A stretch of DNA of 7,474 bases from Bacteroidota bacterium (GTDB lineage Bacteria > Bacteroidota > Bacteroidia > SpSt-205 > S141-50), in contig WFXK01000002.1 of assembly GCA_015490695.1 (NCBI GenBank), positions 1 to 7,474 on the forward strand. The letters are read 5' to 3'. Shown one piece after another: positions 7,101-7,474 of the stretch (position 1 is the first letter of the stretch; each line of letters begins with the position of its first letter). Position numbers and translations under genes: made by a program. The notes beneath the pieces were generated by a model. The model ran no database searches. It was not told the DNA's origin and saw nothing but the letters and a program-made list of their open reading frames with translations.

Positions 7101-7302
7101 TCTTTATCTCTTCTTGTTGATAGGTGTCTATGGAACGAAACAAAGTAGCATGGAAGTTTAAAATAGCCTCTTCTATTAAATCCCATCTAAGATAGGTTTC
7201 TATGGTTTGACGGGGCTTAAAGTTTGGCAAGGCATGCCACCCCAGTGCTTTGAGCTGTTTCTCTATTCGCTCGTGGTCGTGACGTTCAACACTTAGGCTC
7301 AT
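4111..7302 (-). CDS. hsdR: Type I restriction endonuclease, subunit R (HsdR)
   Basis: HsdR is the ATP-driven translocase and nuclease of a type I restriction complex. It acts with HsdM and HsdS on DNA lacking the host methylation pattern. At 1063 residues it has the usual full length. The PD-(D/E)xK nuclease is at 135-152: D136 in PDFTLF, then E150 and K152 in IIEVKQ. The two RecA-like motor domains follow: Walker A WQGSGKS (296-302), Walker B DEVH (414-417, more often DEAH), motif III FTGTP (440-444), motif V around VSDMLLQGYDAP (651-662) and motif VI QAIARTNRPY (680-689). The rest is a long charged helical region typical of the part that docks on HsdM/HsdS. The ATG is 11 bp after the hsdS stop, with an A-rich leader and no clear SD. 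All key residues are present, so the enzyme should be active. Confidence 0.97.
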   Translation of the reverse strand: MSLSVERHDHERIEKQLKALGWHALPNFKPRQTIETYLRWDLIEEAILNFHATLFRSIDTYQQEEIKRHLKNTLEQADVIQALSLLKYGVAVSVKIKGVLQRHRLWLIDWDHWENNVFHYAYEAGFPGAPQGSKPDFTLFVNGIPLVIIEVKQTRGIEANTHEQALSQIERYERRSPQLFHYVQLAIAYGTEQVYIPTWPITDPHKSKQRLPQYWRPYLPKSKNYGEKDIFALLTPQVLLRVIRYYTYTAGSIQEGTFFRLIPRYMQFYTVERAIQRSHAYLAQDANKNKGLIWHWQGSGKSYEIFPFLSVQFMERFREKHPHVFIVVDRKELEEQMWSKYMQTIHLDPSLQITTKRIDSVASLKEVLKTIEAQSQKATLTHANIYLVLLHKFRAEELNNIAPINKREILILRDEVHRTEHGKLAEVLYSKFPQAIRFGFTGTPLIHEGDNTFEAYGYPQEGELYMDCFFIAQSIKDGYTLPLLWREVAEKAICLPEIEEIKQLVEDILQERYGEENLEVSNDELSITLRDLLLAEDRIKKACEYIAEHIEEDTEGFTYKAFVVVPSRYAAVLFHKYLKESLQRRFEDFKPAWVQVVMTGEGVLKNSHWQKTIEAFIAEEEQKYGKRWEELIEQRKKAFRDKDKLPKVLIVSDMLLQGYDAPVLKVLYLYKLMGSTRLLQAIARTNRPYKTLYNGKELRKKHGLIVDLTGILLRAFREAITHYHFFAAQAIEEDLLQHIFEDIHQKWKNFLEEFHNFKDLLNTALKMLSWDYEKLKQRWGKMTETEMSLIFSFLSQRQDPPTPLELINDLHRVIRTFESIGTFPEKVAYYEDYAFMQSLLQSLQVRYFGKEERKRYATLNLIKETALNRIHFKPFEDRGVIAIDERMLTALPSEVRYRIEIEHLIYALRRELDEKREKGPIYEVLYEELLKLREHFLMKREEVEEMVSFFKNKLSGIKTAIQEADKQTQQPMAYQIAKAAFRKHLSTLVDTSQKEQILQALARKIEEIKRVKRMDNVRKKKLRGILLRALPQTVEHAFEVADAVIESIEAYVNKYLLCMGDEQ

Positions 7303-7313
7303 GGTGTTTTGTA

Positions 7314-7474
7314 TTAAGGTTTTATACGTATTTTCCCCGTTAACAACAACGCCATCATCTTCTTTTTTGCCCGCTCTACATGATAAACCATCTTACGACG
7401 GTTCGCTATTAAATTATCTACCGCCTGAAGCCGTCTGGCTATCTCTTTTTGCTCGGATAGGGGTGGGAGGGGAA
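7314..7474 (-). CDS. hsdS: Type I restriction specificity subunit, C-terminal end (runs off the window end)
   Basis: The minus strand here encodes the last 52 residues of a protein ending in TAA at 7316-7314. It begins PLPPLSEQKEIARRLQAVD and ends KKKMMALLLTGKIRIKP. This is the standard HsdS ending: the PLPxLxEQxxIA motif that closes the second target-recognition domain, a conserved coiled-coil spacer, and the L-LTGK-R-I tail. HsdS chooses the DNA target and holds two HsdM subunits for adenine methylation. The gene is followed 11 bp later by hsdR, so both are probably on one transcript. The target-recognition domains are outside the window, so specificity cannot be judged. The first two bases of the segment (7474-7473) belong to a cut codon. 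Confidence 0.9.
   Translation of the reverse strand, partial: PLPPLSEQKEIARRLQAVDNLIANRRKMVYHVERAKKKMMALLLTGKIRIKP

Noticed and set aside
1..7474. CRISPR arrays, tRNA or rRNA genes, insertion sequences and attachment sites
   Set aside because: No regularly spaced direct repeats, tRNA-like folds, rRNA segments, transposase motifs or terminal repeats were seen on either strand; nearly all bases are accounted for by coding regions.

Overview
The window looks like chromosomal DNA of a member of the Bacteroidota. The evidence is a secreted protein with a choice-of-anchor V domain and a T9SS-type C-terminal sorting region, a cell-surface 'tail fibre' protein with GIG-type repeats and an S74 autochaperone, a TAnnTTTG-type -7 promoter box, and A-rich leaders with little Shine-Dalgarno signal. 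Genus and species cannot be told from the sequence. Every supported gene reads on the minus strand, so the biological order runs from high to low coordinates, and no gap without a gene exceeds 70 bp.

Upstream block (7474 down to 3797): the tail of a type I restriction specificity subunit (hsdS, cut by the window edge), a complete restriction/translocase subunit (hsdR, 1063 aa) 11 bp later, and a small HExxH metallopeptidase overlapping the end of hsdR by 22 bp. This is the distal part of a type I restriction-modification operon. hsdM is not in the window and probably lies beyond position 7474.

Junction (3729-3796): a 68-bp gap carries a near-perfect parS site, CGTTTCACGTGAAACA, flush against the stop codon of the metallopeptidase gene. 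It matches the 16-bp ParB-binding consensus at 15 positions, and the inner 14-bp palindrome is exact. This suggests that the window lies in the origin-proximal segregation region of the chromosome, or on a replicon with its own ParABS system. It is the most noteworthy element here.

Middle: an unrecognised 234-aa protein with two predicted membrane helices followed by a cysteine-rich soluble domain.

Downstream block (2979 down to 1): a tightly packed gene string with a candidate promoter in front. It holds a secreted S74 tail-fibre-like protein, then after 5 bp a choice-of-anchor V/T9SS protein with a CX4CH motif, then with a 4-bp ATGA overlap a four-helix YvlD/phage-holin-4_2-like membrane protein, then with another ATGA overlap the start of polyphosphate kinase 1 (ppk1, cut by the window edge). 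The overlaps imply co-transcription and translational coupling of cell-surface genes with polyphosphate synthesis.
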